A program made the position numbers and the translations under genes. A DNA stretch of 64,000 nt, from the NCBI GenBank assembly GCA_949318235.1, contig OX439137.1, positions 4,129,789-4,193,788 of the forward strand, given 5' to 3'. Shown in pieces: positions 62,006 through 64,000 of the stretch. A model generated the notes under the pieces. It searched no databases and had not been told where the DNA came from. It saw only the letters and a list, made by a program, of their open reading frames with translations. Within the stretch, counting starts at the first letter, position 1. Each line of letters opens with the position of its first letter. This DNA comes from Ecdyonurus torrentis (taxonomy: Eukaryota > Arthropoda > Insecta > Ephemeroptera > Heptageniidae).

Positions 62006-62187
62006 CAAGATACTACATACAAGATAGCGACACCAACTGGTCCCATGTAAATTTTAGCGGCATTGTGATTGGTCAATATTGATCACATGACCTTCAACTC
62101 GGGCGCTGATTGGCTTAGAGGCTCATTTTGAATTTCGCGGCGGCTCAATTTGGTCGAGCGTGTCCTTATCTTGTATGTAGTATCTTG
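62006..62187. mobile_element. MITE family K, complete (182 bp)
   Basis: CAAGATACTACATACAAGAT at the left and the inverse ATCTTGTATGTAGTATCTTG at the right. GTAATAG flanks both sides (61999-62005, 62188-62194), a 7-bp duplication. The body is GC-richer than its surroundings and contains two ATTGG motifs. Confidence 0.85.
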
Positions 62188-62550
62188 GTAATAGTTCAGT
62201 TCAGTGCCATACAACTTAACATTTTTTTTATACATTAAATACATATTATTGTGTGCTTTTTCGTACCGAACATTTTGATGTATACACATACACACAAACT
62301 AATTGGACATATCAAATTATATATTTTTATAAATATAATTTTTTATAAATATATATTATTAATATTATATTTCTATATTATCTTATTAAACGTGACTTAC
62401 ACGTACTATACAGCATGCTAAATGTTTGACACATATAATTATATACCCTCAGTTGGGTGTACACTAATTTATACACACACGCTAAATAAAATAATATCTA
62501 CATGATTTGTACAACATTTTTTTCATAGCACTTAAAACTATTTACATCGA

Positions 62551-62588
<38 letters not shown>

Positions 62589-64000
62589 TTATAAATGTAC
62601 TAATATTTTTTTAATGTCTTTCAAACACCACTTCAAGCTTTTAAAAGCAATAAATATAATAATAAAAAATAGAGAATATTTTATTATAATACAAATTAAG
62701 GAGCAGCTTAACTTCTAAACTTAACGTTTTAAACACGTTTAAACATAATAAGTTAAACAGTCTAAGAAAAAAAAAAAACATTTTTTTTTTAATTTCAAAA
62801 ACGCTTACAATAGTTAAAAAAACAATGCATGTGTTCTACCACAGTATATGGTATACTGTGGTGTTCTACAATTTCAATCGTCACATTTTAACACTTTTTA
62901 TTGGTAAAAAAAGTAATAAATAATCATTTATCTTTGTTTGTTTTTCTATAAATAACTCATTTGTCATTTGTATTAATTTATATTATATATATTTATATAT
63001 AAAAAATGTATGGTAAAAATATAGTTTATAAATATAAATAAATATTTTAAATCCTATATTTAATTTCTTATGATAGTATTGTATAAACATATTTACATTT
63101 TTATTTCAATAATAAATCATATTTTTTCAAGACAATATTAATGTTTTCCTTGTCGAGACAATTATTTACATAACCACCATTTGGTGATCAGTTGATTAGA
63201 AAAAATTTCAACTGTGCCATTAAAATATAGCTCATCACTTAACATATTAATAAGCGCATATGTATTAAGTTCATTATTTATTTATCTTAATTTGATTTGA
63301 GTACGATTTGATATGATACGAGTAAACTAAACAATTAGTAAAAACACAGTTATTTATAGTAGAGACAACATAAAAGCAAAGAAAAGCATGATAGAAATAA
63401 TAAGATGTTTGGATGCCTAAGTAATTCAAAGCGAAACAATGCACTTCCAGTTAATAATTTTAATAAATTGTTTTTTTTTTTGCCTGCATTTTTAGAGACA
63501 TAGGAGCGTATATACATTATGTAAATCAAGCTCTCGTGTAAGTTAATAGGTAGCATATAAGGTGTATTGTAACTTCAGCATTTTGCTCACATTTTAGTGT
63601 AAATTTTTGAGATAATCAAATTTAAATGAAAGATGATATAAAATAATAATAATTTTACATCGCAATGTTTGCAACGATTTTTTTACATGGAAAAGCAATA
63701 AAATAAATACAATGAGTCGATCAATACAGAAGGTAAAATATAAATAAAAAAATTAACTGTCCTGATTTTATTTGTATAATAAAATGACTAATTTATGCTA
63801 TTTTTATTTTTTATGTCTACTGTATATCGCCCATGCAGTGGTCGAGCTTCGTTCCAAACGTATAGCTTAAGTATGCGTGTGGAGGGAGGTTTGCAGATTA
63901 AAGCATGGACTATGTATCTTCTTAAACTGTTTTAATTACATTATATTCAGGGTACTTGGACTCTGTTTGCTGAATAAAGAAAGATTTGGAACTAGAAACT
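62188..64000. other. AT-rich intergenic DNA to window end
   Basis: A T run at about 62552-62584, short AT repeats, and no gene, element end or RNA I can support. The last 160 bases are less AT-rich but carry no recognisable signal. Confidence 0.4.

Overview
This window looks like nuclear DNA from an invertebrate animal. It is strongly AT-rich, contains an intron-bearing gene, carries many long microsatellites ((CT)n, (GA)n, (TAAG)n, (TCGT)n) and is packed with small non-autonomous transposons, tRNA-derived SINEs and one LTR retrotransposon. The species cannot be named from the sequence. The only host protein gene I can support is TSPO, the mitochondrial translocator protein, on the minus strand at the left edge. 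It has four coding exons (5242-5141, 3433-3313, 1881-1787, 533-342) that join in phase to give 169 residues. Its introns hold MITEs, a SINE fragment and a small inverted repeat.

From about 5.5 kb onward the DNA is gene-poor and made of nested mobile elements. At 15121-23829 lies a foldback-type element with 196-bp terminal inverted repeats built from 33-bp iterons. It is flanked by ATAT, and a tandem copy of its target sequence, still empty, sits just downstream (24153-24469). Inside it, at 16473-22611, is a very young LTR retrotransposon on the minus strand. It has two 1665-bp LTRs that differ at two adjacent bases by eye, an ATAG target duplication, a tRNA-Pro-like primer binding site and a polypurine tract. 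Its internal region encodes only Gag and a retropepsin-like protease, in different frames. The junction carries the heptamer A AAA AAC, a 7-nt spacer and a strong hairpin whose loop contains the gag stop: a textbook -1 ribosomal frameshift signal. Reverse transcriptase, RNase H and integrase are absent, so the element must rely on others. This gag-pro-only element is my leading candidate for something undescribed.

The second candidate is a pair of neighbouring foldback elements (41071-42125 and 42324-43542). Their arms are built of short self-complementary AAGATCTTG-type repeats and their cores each carry a 5S-rRNA-like segment on the minus strand. Other mobile DNA: a 2.07-kb element with about 365-bp inverted repeats and an 8-bp target duplication (45230-47294), a 2.9-kb element with a 9-bp duplication (52584-55475), a 1.3-kb-arm near-perfect palindrome (58124-61332), and MITE families called A, B, C, H, J and K here. 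Families A and B repeatedly carry a perfect TGACGTCA (CRE) octamer.

Most remaining sequence is AT-rich, low-complexity intergenic DNA. There is one 200-base assembly gap (9334-9533). The gene does not act with the elements in any visible pathway; the relationships that can be read are nesting and insertion order.
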